Assembly: GCA_018814045.1 (NCBI GenBank)
Contig: JAHJAR010000027.1
Coordinates: 1-35,953, forward strand
Direction of reading: 5' to 3'
Origin: Planctomycetota bacterium
GTDB lineage: Bacteria; Planctomycetota; Phycisphaerae; UBA1845; Fen-1342
Length of the DNA stretch: 35,953 nucleotides
Shown here one piece after another: positions 18,328 to 26,109 of this stretch. A program made the translations under genes and the position numbers. The stretch's first letter is position 1, and each line of letters begins with the position of its first letter. The notes beneath the pieces were generated by a model. The model saw only the letters and a program-made list of their open reading frames with translations, was not told the origin of the DNA and searched no databases.

Positions 18328-20094
18328 TTACGCCATCTTCAGCGTGCGCCGCCGCGCACTGGCTTGGCGCATCGCCGGAAAGATGTAGCGCTGGGCGACG
18401 ACGTCCCAGCTCATTCGTTGGGCCAGTTCGTATCCGGCCTGCATTAATCGCGCTTCCTCTTCCGCATCGGCCGGCAAGCGCTGGAGAATCTGCGCGGCGA
18501 CATGGCGGGCGCTCGCCAACTCGGCTTGGCGACGCTGGCTGTGTTCGATCTGCATGGCCTGCTTGATGCTGGTCGGCTGTTGGCCGGCGTGGATCACGTC
18601 GGCCACGATCACACTTGGCGCGCCGTCCCTGCCGCCCGCTTCGGCGAGCATTCCGGCACAGCCACACGAGCTGCTCACCACGCACAGCCCCCCGAAAGTC
18701 AGCGGCTCCAGCGGCGAAATGCCGAACGGCTCATACAGGCTCAATCCGAACTCGACGTCCGTACCCCGCCGCAAATCCATGAATTCGATTTCGGCCGGTA
18801 CCCGGCTGCCACACGTCTCGCGACTGAAGCCAAACTGGTTTATGTACACCACCGCGCAGTTGCGCGACCGCGCGTTGAACGCCTGGACCCGCCGATAGTA
18901 TCTGGCCTCGCCTGCGGTCAGATCCGGCGGTCCCTCGCGGTGCGCCAGCGGCCAATTCCACGCCGCTTCCATGTGGCGGATGTCCTCGACCGGACGCCGT
19001 GGCATCTCGGTCGACAATACCAGCAAAACGGCCGACTGCCGGCGGCGAGTCAGCTCGGCATCCAGCGCTTCCAGAACGTCCAGGTCACGCCAGAGGGCCT
19101 TGCTCATGGCCAGGCGGGTAACGTGGGTGAAAATCAGGTCGGGCGCCCAACCCAGAAGCGTCTGGCAATACCGCCGCAACTGCGCGCGGCTGGCGCCGCG
19201 TTCCGCGGGTGTGATCTGGACGACCGGGACGCCGTTGTACGCGATGTTGATATCCGCCTCTGCGAACCTCGGGCCCAGAAACTCCAGCTCGTGGACCACG
19301 TGATGGCCAACCGCCAGGATACCGTCGCAATAGCGCGCCGCATCCACGACCGCATGCTTGAAGTACTCGAACTGGGAACCGAAGACATCGTCCATGTAGA
19401 GCCGCTGCCGCCGGGCCAGCTCCAGCATGTTGTAGAACATCACGTCGTGCCCGGGGTGCTGCTCAACGATACGCCGCACGGCAGCCACTTCGTGTGCGTA
19501 GAACAGCGAGCGATAGCTGTTCGGTTGGCCGAACGTCAGGGCATGCGCGGTCGGCACGCCCATGAACTCGTGTGCCAGCACGATGGTGGGCTGGTCGGCG
19601 TTTCCGAGTTGCATGGCTTCGAGTACCGCGGCCGCCGGCGCCGCCACCTGCACATACTGCTCGAACTCCCAAATGTGCTCGAAGCGCTGCGACTGAAGCC
19701 CGCAATGTTCCCAAAGCAGCCCCTTGAGCTCGTTGACCCGCTCGCGATTGATCCCCCGCAGATCGACCAGCAGCACCTCGCACGCGGTCCGCCGGCCACT
19801 CGGCTCGTCCTCGAGCGGACGCCGGCCGTAAACTAGGTGCACACCGAACTCGCGCTCGATCTGACGGAAGGAATCGACGTACGGGCCGCCAAACACCTGG
19901 TCGCGCGAGGAGTACTCGAGCTCCCCGCCTGGCCCTAGTCGCACGGTGTTTTCCGGGTAGAACAGGGGGCAGACCAGCACGGTACGCCCCACCGCTTCCC
20001 GATAGGGCCGGCTGTTTATGAGACCTTCCAGGACGGTCCCAATCCCACCTACCTTGTAGACCGCCTCGTGTGTTACGTGGATGACGTTGTGCAA
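18328..20094 (-). CDS. Glycogen/starch-synthase-like glycosyltransferase (GT-B fold)
   Basis: The enzyme probably builds alpha-1,4-glucan or another glycan from a nucleotide sugar in the cytoplasm. At 588 aa it has the N-terminal donor-binding loop HVTHEAVYKVGGIGTV, close to the KVGGIYTV of GT3 glycogen synthases, a HEFMG segment mid-protein, and the C-domain motif LSLYEPFGISPLEPLTFGG near 452-470, where the catalytic-type Glu lies. It matches neither classic GT5 nor GT3 closely. The start is TTG 20094, with GAGGA 6 nt upstream; another TTG at 20100 abuts that site. A palindrome lies about 55 nt upstream. Confidence 0.85.
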   Translation of the reverse strand: MHNVIHVTHEAVYKVGGIGTVLEGLINSRPYREAVGRTVLVCPLFYPENTVRLGPGGELEYSSRDQVFGGPYVDSFRQIEREFGVHLVYGRRPLEDEPSGRRTACEVLLVDLRGINRERVNELKGLLWEHCGLQSQRFEHIWEFEQYVQVAAPAAAVLEAMQLGNADQPTIVLAHEFMGVPTAHALTFGQPNSYRSLFYAHEVAAVRRIVEQHPGHDVMFYNMLELARRQRLYMDDVFGSQFEYFKHAVVDAARYCDGILAVGHHVVHELEFLGPRFAEADINIAYNGVPVVQITPAERGASRAQLRRYCQTLLGWAPDLIFTHVTRLAMSKALWRDLDVLEALDAELTRRRQSAVLLVLSTEMPRRPVEDIRHMEAAWNWPLAHREGPPDLTAGEARYYRRVQAFNARSRNCAVVYINQFGFSRETCGSRVPAEIEFMDLRRGTDVEFGLSLYEPFGISPLEPLTFGGLCVVSSSCGCAGMLAEAGGRDGAPSVIVADVIHAGQQPTSIKQAMQIEHSQRRQAELASARHVAAQILQRLPADAEEEARLMQAGYELAQRMSWDVVAQRYIFPAMRQASARRRTLKMA

Positions 20095-20146
20095 GTGCAA
20101 TCCTCAGACTGGACCACTGGCGGTGCTATCGACACCCGGGCGGTGC

Positions 20147-20162
20147 ACGTGTACTTACACGT
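20147..20162. promoter_or_regulatory. Candidate operator palindrome upstream of the glycogen-synthase-like gene
   Basis: ACGTGTA-CT-TACACGT is a perfect 7-bp inverted repeat with a 2-nt centre, the shape of a dimeric repressor site. It lies 53-68 nt before the TTG start at 20094. No regulator gene is in the window. Confidence 0.4.
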
Positions 20163-20250
20163 TTGTCCCACTCCTAAGACCTGGAAGGGGCCACTTGACG
20201 AGGCTCAGCTACCGCTGCGCGGGTGATAATCGGGACCGCCACTCGCCTTG

Positions 20251-20280
20251 CAGCCGGGCGTGGCAGATGGTGCCCGGCTG
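20251..20280 (-). terminator. Hairpin downstream of rpsT
   Basis: Perfect 9-bp arms CAGCCGGGC/GCCCGGCTG with a 12-nt loop lie 43-72 nt past the rpsT stop. No U-tract follows, so it may protect the mRNA end instead of terminating. Confidence 0.4.
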
Positions 20281-20322
20281 GCCGCTGCGGCCGTCGAGGG
20301 CGGGAAACGACCGCTGGTCGAG

Positions 20323-20598
20323 CTACTGGGCCGCCTGCTTCAGCGCATTGATGCGGCGGGCGAGCCGGCTCTTGCGGCGGGCCGCCGCGTTACGGTGCAG
20401 CGTGTTCCGATTCGCTTCGCGATCGAGCGCGCGACAGGCCTCGCGGTAGGCTCGCTCGGTGCCTTCGACGTCGCCAGTCTTAAGCGTGTCCATGCACTTG
20501 CGAATCCGCGTCTTGAGGGCACTCGCCCGGGAGCGATTCAGGGCGCGCCGCTTGACGTTCTGTCGAATGCGTTTCTTGGACGAGAGAGAATGGGCCAC
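20323..20598 (-). CDS. rpsT: 30S ribosomal protein S20
   Basis: Primary 16S rRNA-binding protein. The 91-aa highly basic sequence shows the S20 pattern: MAHSLSSKKRIRQNVKRR at the N-terminus, then helical SRASALKTRIRKCMDTL and HRNAAARRKSRLARRINAL. The start is GTG 20598, with AAGGA about 7 nt upstream; the initiator is unusual, and rpsT is a known case of weak-start autoregulation in E. coli (UUG there). It lies 26 nt after the TPR-like gene and is probably cotranscribed with it. Confidence 0.97.
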   Translation of the reverse strand: MAHSLSSKKRIRQNVKRRALNRSRASALKTRIRKCMDTLKTGDVEGTERAYREACRALDREANRNTLHRNAAARRKSRLARRINALKQAAQ

Positions 20599-20624
20599 TT
20601 GTACTTCCTTTGCAAATCTTCTGG

Positions 20625-22100
20625 TTACTTCAGACTTTCGTGCCTCTGGCGGGCATCTCCCTTGGCGTAGTCATAGTCCTGCCGCAACAGCTTGCCGTAG
20701 GTTGCCCGGGCTTCTTGCTTCAGACCCTCGGCTTCGTAGGCACGTCCCAGCCAGTAGGTGAGGGCCTTGCTTAGATCGTCGGTCAGTTCATAGTCGTCGA
20801 GCGCTTCGCTGAGCACTTCGCGGGCCTGCGTGAAGGCCTCCTTCTCATAGAAGCTGCGCCCGATCAACAGGGCACAACTCATGCGGTTCTTGGGATCGGC
20901 CTGGGCCGCCTGCAAGACCGGAATCGTCTCGTCGAAACGCCGACTCCTGAACAATACGCTGCCCAGACGGAACTTCAAGCGCAGATCGGTCGGGTAGTTG
21001 GCACAGCGCTCGGTGTGTACCTCCAACTCGACCGCCGCCTGTTCGGCTGCCGCCAGACGCGCCTGCTGGCGATCCTCGTCCGCCCCGCTCTCCTTCGCCT
21101 TGGCTTCCAAGGCGCCCGTCTGCCGCGCCAACTGTCGCAGGCGCAGTTCATCGGCCCGCAGCTTGAAGCTGTAGTTCCGCGACTCCTGGTACGCCTTCAT
21201 CAACAGCGCGATCGCCTCGTCATCTTCCTTCCGCGACTCCCGGCGCGTCAGGGTGTCCACCAGTGCGTTGATCTTCGCGGGGACGTCCGGGTTTTCCTCG
21301 TATTCACGCCGTGCCGCGGCGATAAACGCGTCCAGCGTCTGATCGCCTTGTTGGACTCGGTCGGCATCGTGCAGCAGCTTCTGCTTGTCCCCATCCTGCA
21401 ACGACTCGCGGAAAGTACCCGCGTCGCCGTACTTGCCCCGCGCAATCGTGAGCTTGCCGGACATATCGCGCTGCAGGTCGCGCAGGGCGTGGTCGCCCGG
21501 TGAACGGATCATCAGGTAATCGATCGATTGCAGGGCCAGTTCGTAAAACTCCGTCGCCAGGACCGGGTTGCCCTGGTTGTCTGCACGCCCGGCGGCGTTC
21601 TCCAGCACCTCCCGGAAGGCCTTGAAACGGCTGCTGTTGGGCTTCTTGTCCTTGCGCAGCGACTCCATTACCAGCGGCGCGATCCACTTGATCGTCTCGT
21701 TCAACTCGGCCCGGTTGGCGTTCTTCAGCACACCATCGAGATAGTTGTTGTTGGTCGGGTCCTTCGCGAGCAGCAACTCCGCGTTCAGCAGACTCTGTTT
21801 GGCGTCCTTGGTGGACATCGAGCGCTTGATGCCCTCCATCATGCCCGGTTTCTTACCGCCGGCTTGGTGCCGCTGGATCGCCAGCGAGCGCAGGGGTCGG
21901 TGGCCTTCCTCGACAGCTTCCGGCCAGAAACTCAGCCCGGTGATGAAGCACTCGATGGCGTAATCGTACTCGCGCCGCTCGCGACACTGGTTGGCCTTCT
22001 CGAACCACTTGTGGGCCTTGGCCTGGGCTTTCTCAGAAACCTCCGGGGTTGCGGGGGCCTCCGGGTCGGTTGCCGCGGTTTCTTCCTTCTGGTCCGCCAT
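20625..22100 (-). CDS. Tetratricopeptide-repeat-like protein
   Basis: A 491-aa soluble protein made of helical repeats. A TPR-type unit lies near the N-terminus (AHKWFEKANQCRERREYDYAIECFITGL), and a run of units covers about 370-480 (LRLKFRLGSVLFRSRRFDETIPVLQAAQ, ALTYWLGRAYEAEGLKQEAR). The middle is charged and probably coiled coil (LARQTGALEAKAKESG). No signal peptide is visible. The ATG at 22100 has AGAAGGG upstream; the frame extends to 22217 without features. Function is unknown; it probably serves as a protein-binding scaffold. It precedes rpsT by 26 nt. Confidence 0.85.
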   Translation of the reverse strand: MADQKEETAATDPEAPATPEVSEKAQAKAHKWFEKANQCRERREYDYAIECFITGLSFWPEAVEEGHRPLRSLAIQRHQAGGKKPGMMEGIKRSMSTKDAKQSLLNAELLLAKDPTNNNYLDGVLKNANRAELNETIKWIAPLVMESLRKDKKPNSSRFKAFREVLENAAGRADNQGNPVLATEFYELALQSIDYLMIRSPGDHALRDLQRDMSGKLTIARGKYGDAGTFRESLQDGDKQKLLHDADRVQQGDQTLDAFIAAARREYEENPDVPAKINALVDTLTRRESRKEDDEAIALLMKAYQESRNYSFKLRADELRLRQLARQTGALEAKAKESGADEDRQQARLAAAEQAAVELEVHTERCANYPTDLRLKFRLGSVLFRSRRFDETIPVLQAAQADPKNRMSCALLIGRSFYEKEAFTQAREVLSEALDDYELTDDLSKALTYWLGRAYEAEGLKQEARATYGKLLRQDYDYAKGDARQRHESLK

Positions 22101-22176
22101 TGAACCCTTCTCGTCGTGTATCGCGCGGGCACGCCGCGACGCCCGCCCCGGGGGAGCGGGCTGCGATCTCGAATCT

Positions 22177-22204
22177 TTTATACTATCAGGGCTTCCTCGG
22201 CAAA
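22177..22204 (-). promoter_or_regulatory. Candidate promoter for the TPR-like gene and rpsT
   Basis: On the minus strand TTTGCC (22204-22199), a 16-nt spacer and TATAAA (22182-22177) lie about 77 nt before the ATG at 22100, within a short AT-rich patch. The -35 match is weak. Confidence 0.35.
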
Positions 22205-22237
22205 TGAAGCCCCGCACCCCAAATCATGCCATTCCTC

Positions 22238-22741
22238 TCAGCGCCTTAGCGGCAGCGTCCCGTCCAGCAAGCCGACCGCCAACTTGAAGCCCCACCCGCC
22301 CAGCAGCAGAATCAGCAACCCCAGAAACAATCGGTAGGGCGTTACGAAGAAGAGATTCCAGCGCGGCCAGCGCCCGGCCAACAGCACCCACATCCCGCCC
22401 ACGACGGCGGCGGCCGTCCCTAGGGCCAGCACGAACCCCGTCGGCTGCGCCCAAAACGCCCGCCACCACTGCCCACGCACTGTGTGCGCGAAGGCGGTCG
22501 TCATCCCGCACGTCGGGCATGGCAAGCCGGTGGTGACTAGCATCCCACATGGCCCACCGCCCAACTGCTCGTGCGTCCCGTAACCGCGCTCATCCGGCTT
22601 CAGCCAAGCGGACGTGCCCAGCACCGCCCCACCCGCCAGCACCACCAGCGCGGCCCACAGCCGCCCCCGCGCAGACACTGCCTGCCCGGTCTGCGGTACA
22701 TCCTGCCCGTGTTCCTGCCGGCTGTCCTCTTCGATCTGCAA
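22238..22741 (-). CDS. DUF2752 family membrane protein
   Basis: A 167-aa membrane protein with the DUF2752 signature: GxCG (GPCGMLVTTG) and CPTCGMTTAF (C75, C78), followed by the amphipathic HTVRGQWWRAFWAQPTGF. Spans lie at about 28-45, 100-122 and 133-155. The family is of unknown function; its cysteine pair might bind metal or be redox active. It begins 3 nt after the ACT gene stop, so the two are cotranscribed. The start TTG 22741 has a weak ribosome site; GTG at residue 22 (22678), just before the first span, is an alternative. Confidence 0.85.
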   Translation of the reverse strand: MQIEEDSRQEHGQDVPQTGQAVSARGRLWAALVVLAGGAVLGTSAWLKPDERGYGTHEQLGGGPCGMLVTTGLPCPTCGMTTAFAHTVRGQWWRAFWAQPTGFVLALGTAAAVVGGMWVLLAGRWPRWNLFFVTPYRLFLGLLILLLGGWGFKLAVGLLDGTLPLRR

Positions 22742-22744
22742 ACG

Positions 22745-23215
22745 CTACTTTCGTCGAGCGGCGCTCTCCGGGCGGACAGCCGCACCGCTGTTCTTGCGGC
22801 GTGGCTTGCGCTCGGACAGCGCTTTGGTGGCCTTGTTCACGTCGGAAACCTTGAACACGCCCAGCGTCTTGCCGCCTGCGGCGCCGCTGGTGCAATACGC
22901 GTAACTCACGTCGATGTGGGCCGCTGCCAGACGCTGCACCACGTCAGCCAATGCTCCCGGTCGGTTCGTAAGCTCGGCGGTAAGCACGGTTGTCTCGGTC
23001 GTCGGCAAATCCAGGGAACTCAGCGAACCGCGGACACTCGGCGGGTCGATGGTGACCAGCCGCAAAACGCCGTGCTCGGTCGAGTCCATCATGCTCATGG
23101 CCATGATGTTGACCTTGTCGTCCGCCAGGCGCTGACATAACCCGGCCAACATGCCCGGCTTGTTGGCGAGTAACACGGAGAACTGTGTTTCGGTCTTGAC
23201 GCTGTTGCTTTTCAT
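22745..23215 (-). CDS. Tandem ACT-domain protein
   Basis: A 156-aa protein with two ACT domains: FSVLLANKPGMLAGLCQRLADDKVNI (about 12-55) and VLTAELTNRPGALADVVQRLAAAHIDV (about 77-125). Both carry the N-K/R-P-G turn that forms the amino-acid binding site. The tail is strongly basic (ERKPRRKNSGAAVRPESAARRK), which could contact nucleic acid. Stand-alone ACT proteins sense amino acids; the ligand here cannot be read from sequence. The ATG at 23215 has AGGGAG about 7 nt upstream; the frame runs open to 23365 without similarity. Confidence 0.9.
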   Translation of the reverse strand: MKSNSVKTETQFSVLLANKPGMLAGLCQRLADDKVNIMAMSMMDSTEHGVLRLVTIDPPSVRGSLSSLDLPTTETTVLTAELTNRPGALADVVQRLAAAHIDVSYAYCTSGAAGGKTLGVFKVSDVNKATKALSERKPRRKNSGAAVRPESAARRK

Positions 23216-23378
23216 CGTGCGGCTCCCTTGAGAGGCAGCACTTAGATACCCATACCCATATAGCCCCACCGCTGGCCCCCCAAGACCAGCGGTGTCCGCC
23301 GGACACTCCCTGGCCCCCGCCAGCGCCGGCCGACCACACGTCCTGCTTCGCACGTCGGTCGGCAACCTGACGCTGGCA

Positions 23379-23402
23379 CTGGCGCTTGGGCTCGTCTATC
23401 AT
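23379..23402 (+). promoter_or_regulatory. Weak candidate promoter for rnr
   Basis: TATCAT lies in the 269-nt divergent gap, ending near 23402, with a poor -35 (TGGCAC) 17 nt upstream. The implied leader is about 75 nt. I could not choose a promoter for the opposite ACT operon. Confidence 0.25.
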
Positions 23403-23484
23403 CTCGCCGGCAGGCCATCTATGCGGTGGCCGGCCTACGCTATTTCCCGTTCCGCACTACGAGGATTGTCGACCGACCTTTGTC

Positions 23485-25710
23485 ATGCCACGCAACACTT
23501 CCACCACGACGCCACTCTCCTGGCGCCGAACGGTGCTTCAGTATATCGGCGACCACCCCGCTCGGCCACTGAAACCTCGCCGCTTGGCCCGGGAGCTCGG
23601 TATCTCCGGCCCGGACTACAGCACCTTCCGAACGCTGCTGCGCGAAATGGTGAGCAGCGGCGACCTGGTGCTCGGCCCCGGACGCACGCTGGCGCTGCCC
23701 CAGCACACCGGCAACCTCGTCGGCACGTTCCGCGCCCACCGCCGTGGATTCGGCTTCATCGAACGGGCCTCACAACCCGACCTGTACGTTCCCCGTGGGC
23801 GGACCGGCGGCGCCCTGGAAGGCGACCGCGTCACAGCACGCTTCCTGTCACCCACCCGCCGTGGAGCCGACCGGCCGCGCGCCGAGGTGGTGCGCGTCAT
23901 CGAGCGCGCTCCTCTCCGCTGGATCGGGCTGCTGGAGCGGCGCGCGCGGCGCTGGCTCGTCCTGCCCCACGGCAAGGCCCCCAATCCCCCCGTTCAGATC
24001 GACGATCCGACCGCCACGAACGCCCGTCCGGGCGACCTCGTCGTGGTCGAACCCCTGGAGCACACGCTCGGAACGCGCGATGTCCGCGGCGTCATCGTCG
24101 AAAGGCTAGGGCCGCCCGACGACACGCAAGTGAAGATCCTTGCTGCGCTGCGCCGATACTCCATCCCCCAGAGTTTCTCGAGCGAGGCCCGCCGCGCCGC
24201 CCAACGTTCAGCCGCGCGTCTCAATGAAGGCAGCTTCAGTGGGCGTCAGGACCTGCGCGGGCTACTCACGATCACGATCGATCCCGCCGACGCGCGCGAT
24301 TTCGACGATGCGATCTCGATCGAACCGCTCCCCGACGACCAAACCCGCCTCGGCGTCCACATCGCCGACGTCGCCCATTTCGTTCGGGCCGGCAGCCCGC
24401 TGGACAACGAGGCCCGCCTGCGCGGCAACAGCGTCTATTTTCCCGGCTACGTCGTGCCGATGCTTCCGGAAGTGCTCTCCAACGGCGTTTGCAGCCTGCA
24501 ACCTGGCGAGCCACGCCTCACCAAGAGCGTCTTCCTGACCTACGACAACCGCGGACGCGGCACCGACGCCAAGTTCTGCAACAGCGTGATACAATCCGCC
24601 TGCCGCCTGACGTACGCCCAGGCCACCGCTGTACTCGCCGACAAACCAGCGGAGTTCGCTTCTGACATTGTCAACCTGCTCAAGGCTGCCGAGCACCTCG
24701 CCCGCCGCGTTCAAAGCCGCCGCCTCGCGGATGGCATGCTCGTGCTGACGCTTCCCGAGGTGGACATCAGGCTCGGCCCGGACGGCCGCATCGTCGACGC
24801 ACGCCCGGCCGACACCAGCTTCTCCCACACGATCATCGAGATGTTCATGGTGGCGGCCAACGAGGCCGTCTGCCGCCTGCTCACGCGGGAAAACCTGCCA
24901 CACCTTCGCCGTATCCACCCCGAACCCGAGCCAGCCGCGGCGCGCAGCTCCTCGCAGCTCGTCGGCGTGCTGGGACGCAAGCTGCCCCGCACGCTCGACC
25001 GCGACAGCATCCGGGCCCTGCTCGAGGCCGTCCGCGGCCAGCCGGAAGAGACGGCGATCAACTACTTTCTCCTGCGCTCTCTCGCGCCAGCAAGCTATAG
25101 CCCGGCCACGATCGGCCATTTCGCCTTGGCCAGCAGCGCTTATTGCCATTTCACGTCGCCGATCCGCCGCTATCCCGACCTCGTAGCCCACCGCGTACTC
25201 GACCGCTACCTCCGCGCTCAGACTCCCGGGTCGCGGACTCGCCGCGCGGCACAGCTCGAATCCGAGCCGGATCTAGTCGACCTCGGGCTGCACACCAGCC
25301 AAACCGAGCGGCGCGCGATGCGCGCCGAGCGCGAAGTCAAAACGCTCCTCCTCCTCGAACTGATGGCGACGAAGCTCGGCGAAGTCGTGGACGGGATAAT
25401 CACCGGCGTGGCGCGATTCGGGGCTTTTGTCCAGGTTCACCCCTACCTGGCCGAGGGCGTGATCCCCGTGGCCGACTTCGGCCCCGATCTCTGGACCTAT
25501 AACGAAACTGGGGCGGCGTTCGCCGGCCAGCACAGCGGGCACGTCGTGAGCATCGGGCAGCCGGTACGCGTTGTCGTTGCCGCCGTCGATCTGTTTCGCC
25601 AGGAACTCACGCTCGTGCCAGCGGACGGGGGACCGATTGGTGTAAGACGCCGTGGGGCCAAGCCGTCACGCGCTCGCGAGAGGCGTGGGCCGGGGCGGGG
25701 TTGGCGCTAG
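23485..25710 (+). CDS. rnr: Ribonuclease R
   Basis: Processive 3'-5' exoribonuclease that degrades structured RNA. At 741 aa the domains run: helix-turn-helix (about 10-70), two cold-shock domains (GTFRAHRRGFGFIE, 81-93, and about 145-205), the RNB catalytic domain, the S1 domain (GEVVDGIITGVARFGAFVQV, about 630-715), and a short basic tail. The metal site IDPADARDFDD gives D266, D272, D274 and D275, equal to the four E. coli aspartates. The RRYPDLVAHR loop is also present. ATG 23485 lacks a clear ribosome site. RNase R also acts in tmRNA quality control and rRNA turnover. Confidence 0.95.
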   Translation: MPRNTSTTTPLSWRRTVLQYIGDHPARPLKPRRLARELGISGPDYSTFRTLLREMVSSGDLVLGPGRTLALPQHTGNLVGTFRAHRRGFGFIERASQPDLYVPRGRTGGALEGDRVTARFLSPTRRGADRPRAEVVRVIERAPLRWIGLLERRARRWLVLPHGKAPNPPVQIDDPTATNARPGDLVVVEPLEHTLGTRDVRGVIVERLGPPDDTQVKILAALRRYSIPQSFSSEARRAAQRSAARLNEGSFSGRQDLRGLLTITIDPADARDFDDAISIEPLPDDQTRLGVHIADVAHFVRAGSPLDNEARLRGNSVYFPGYVVPMLPEVLSNGVCSLQPGEPRLTKSVFLTYDNRGRGTDAKFCNSVIQSACRLTYAQATAVLADKPAEFASDIVNLLKAAEHLARRVQSRRLADGMLVLTLPEVDIRLGPDGRIVDARPADTSFSHTIIEMFMVAANEAVCRLLTRENLPHLRRIHPEPEPAAARSSSQLVGVLGRKLPRTLDRDSIRALLEAVRGQPEETAINYFLLRSLAPASYSPATIGHFALASSAYCHFTSPIRRYPDLVAHRVLDRYLRAQTPGSRTRRAAQLESEPDLVDLGLHTSQTERRAMRAEREVKTLLLLELMATKLGEVVDGIITGVARFGAFVQVHPYLAEGVIPVADFGPDLWTYNETGAAFAGQHSGHVVSIGQPVRVVVAAVDLFRQELTLVPADGGPIGVRRRGAKPSRARERRGPGRGWR

Positions 25711-25726
25711 AGCACGAGGTCGCCGC

Positions 25727-25750
25727 AAAAAAGAGGGCACCAGGTGCCCT
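25727..25750 (-). terminator. Intrinsic terminator of the candidate small RNA
   Basis: On the minus strand the stem GGGCACC/GGTGCCC is followed at once by TCTTTTTTG. On the plus strand no U-tract follows, so it serves minus-strand transcription, away from rnr. Confidence 0.75.
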
Positions 25751-25832
25751 AATAAGGCGTCCCGGTGCTCTCCGGAGGGGAAAGAAGCCATTCTTAGGTT
25801 GGACCCGATGCTACAATGGGTCCGGATTCAAC
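25727..25832 (-). ncRNA. Candidate structured small RNA (~105 nt) with own promoter and terminator
   Basis: The transcript would start about 7 nt past a perfect TATAAT and end at a strong intrinsic terminator. Three structures follow in order. Hairpin 1 has GGACCC/GGGTCC with an 11-nt loop (25801-25823). An interrupted stem (25748-25798) has CCTAA/TTAGG, GGC/GCC and TCCC/GGGA helices. The third is the terminator hairpin (25734-25750). The 25748-25749 bases are shared between the second stem and the terminator, so the two could compete. No open frame with a ribosome site is seen. I cannot match it to SRP, tmRNA, 6S or RNase P. It lies about 280 nt past the mnmE stop in an AT-rich island. Confidence 0.6.
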
Positions 25833-25838
25833 ACCTCT

Positions 25839-25868
25839 ATTATACACCGATAATTCCAGCTTCGTCCA
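25839..25868 (-). promoter_or_regulatory. Promoter of the candidate small RNA
   Basis: Minus-strand -10 TATAAT (25844-25839) is a perfect consensus. The -35 is TGGACG (25868-25863) at 18 nt, or TTGGAC at 19 nt. An A/T-rich stretch just upstream (about 25870-25890) could serve as an UP element. The -10 stands out in a 65% GC genome. Confidence 0.6.
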
Positions 25869-26109
25869 ATAAAATCGCCAAAATTCTCACTCTCTCCTCA
25901 CACAACCTACATCGGCTGGATCGACCAGAAAGTTTAGGGTATCTGGCTAACATTCTGACGCCCCCCTTCGCTTCTCGATCTCACACCATCTTAACTGCGA
26001 TTCGTCCTATAAAACCAGGCAGCGAGCGCCTTTTGGGAGCGGCCCAATGGCAATCCAGCGCCGACGCGAGCCCCATCACCCGGCCGTCTCAACCACCTGC
26101 CAGGCGCAT

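Noticed and set aside
18502..19836. 444-codon plus-strand frame antisense to the glycogen-synthase-like gene
   Set aside because: Antisense shadow; composition is typical of reversed GC-rich codons.
25727..26109. RNase P RNA, tmRNA or SRP RNA in the AT-rich island
   Set aside because: Neither strand shows the RNase P GAGGAAAGTCC core, a tRNA-like end of tmRNA, or the SRP apical tetraloop motif.
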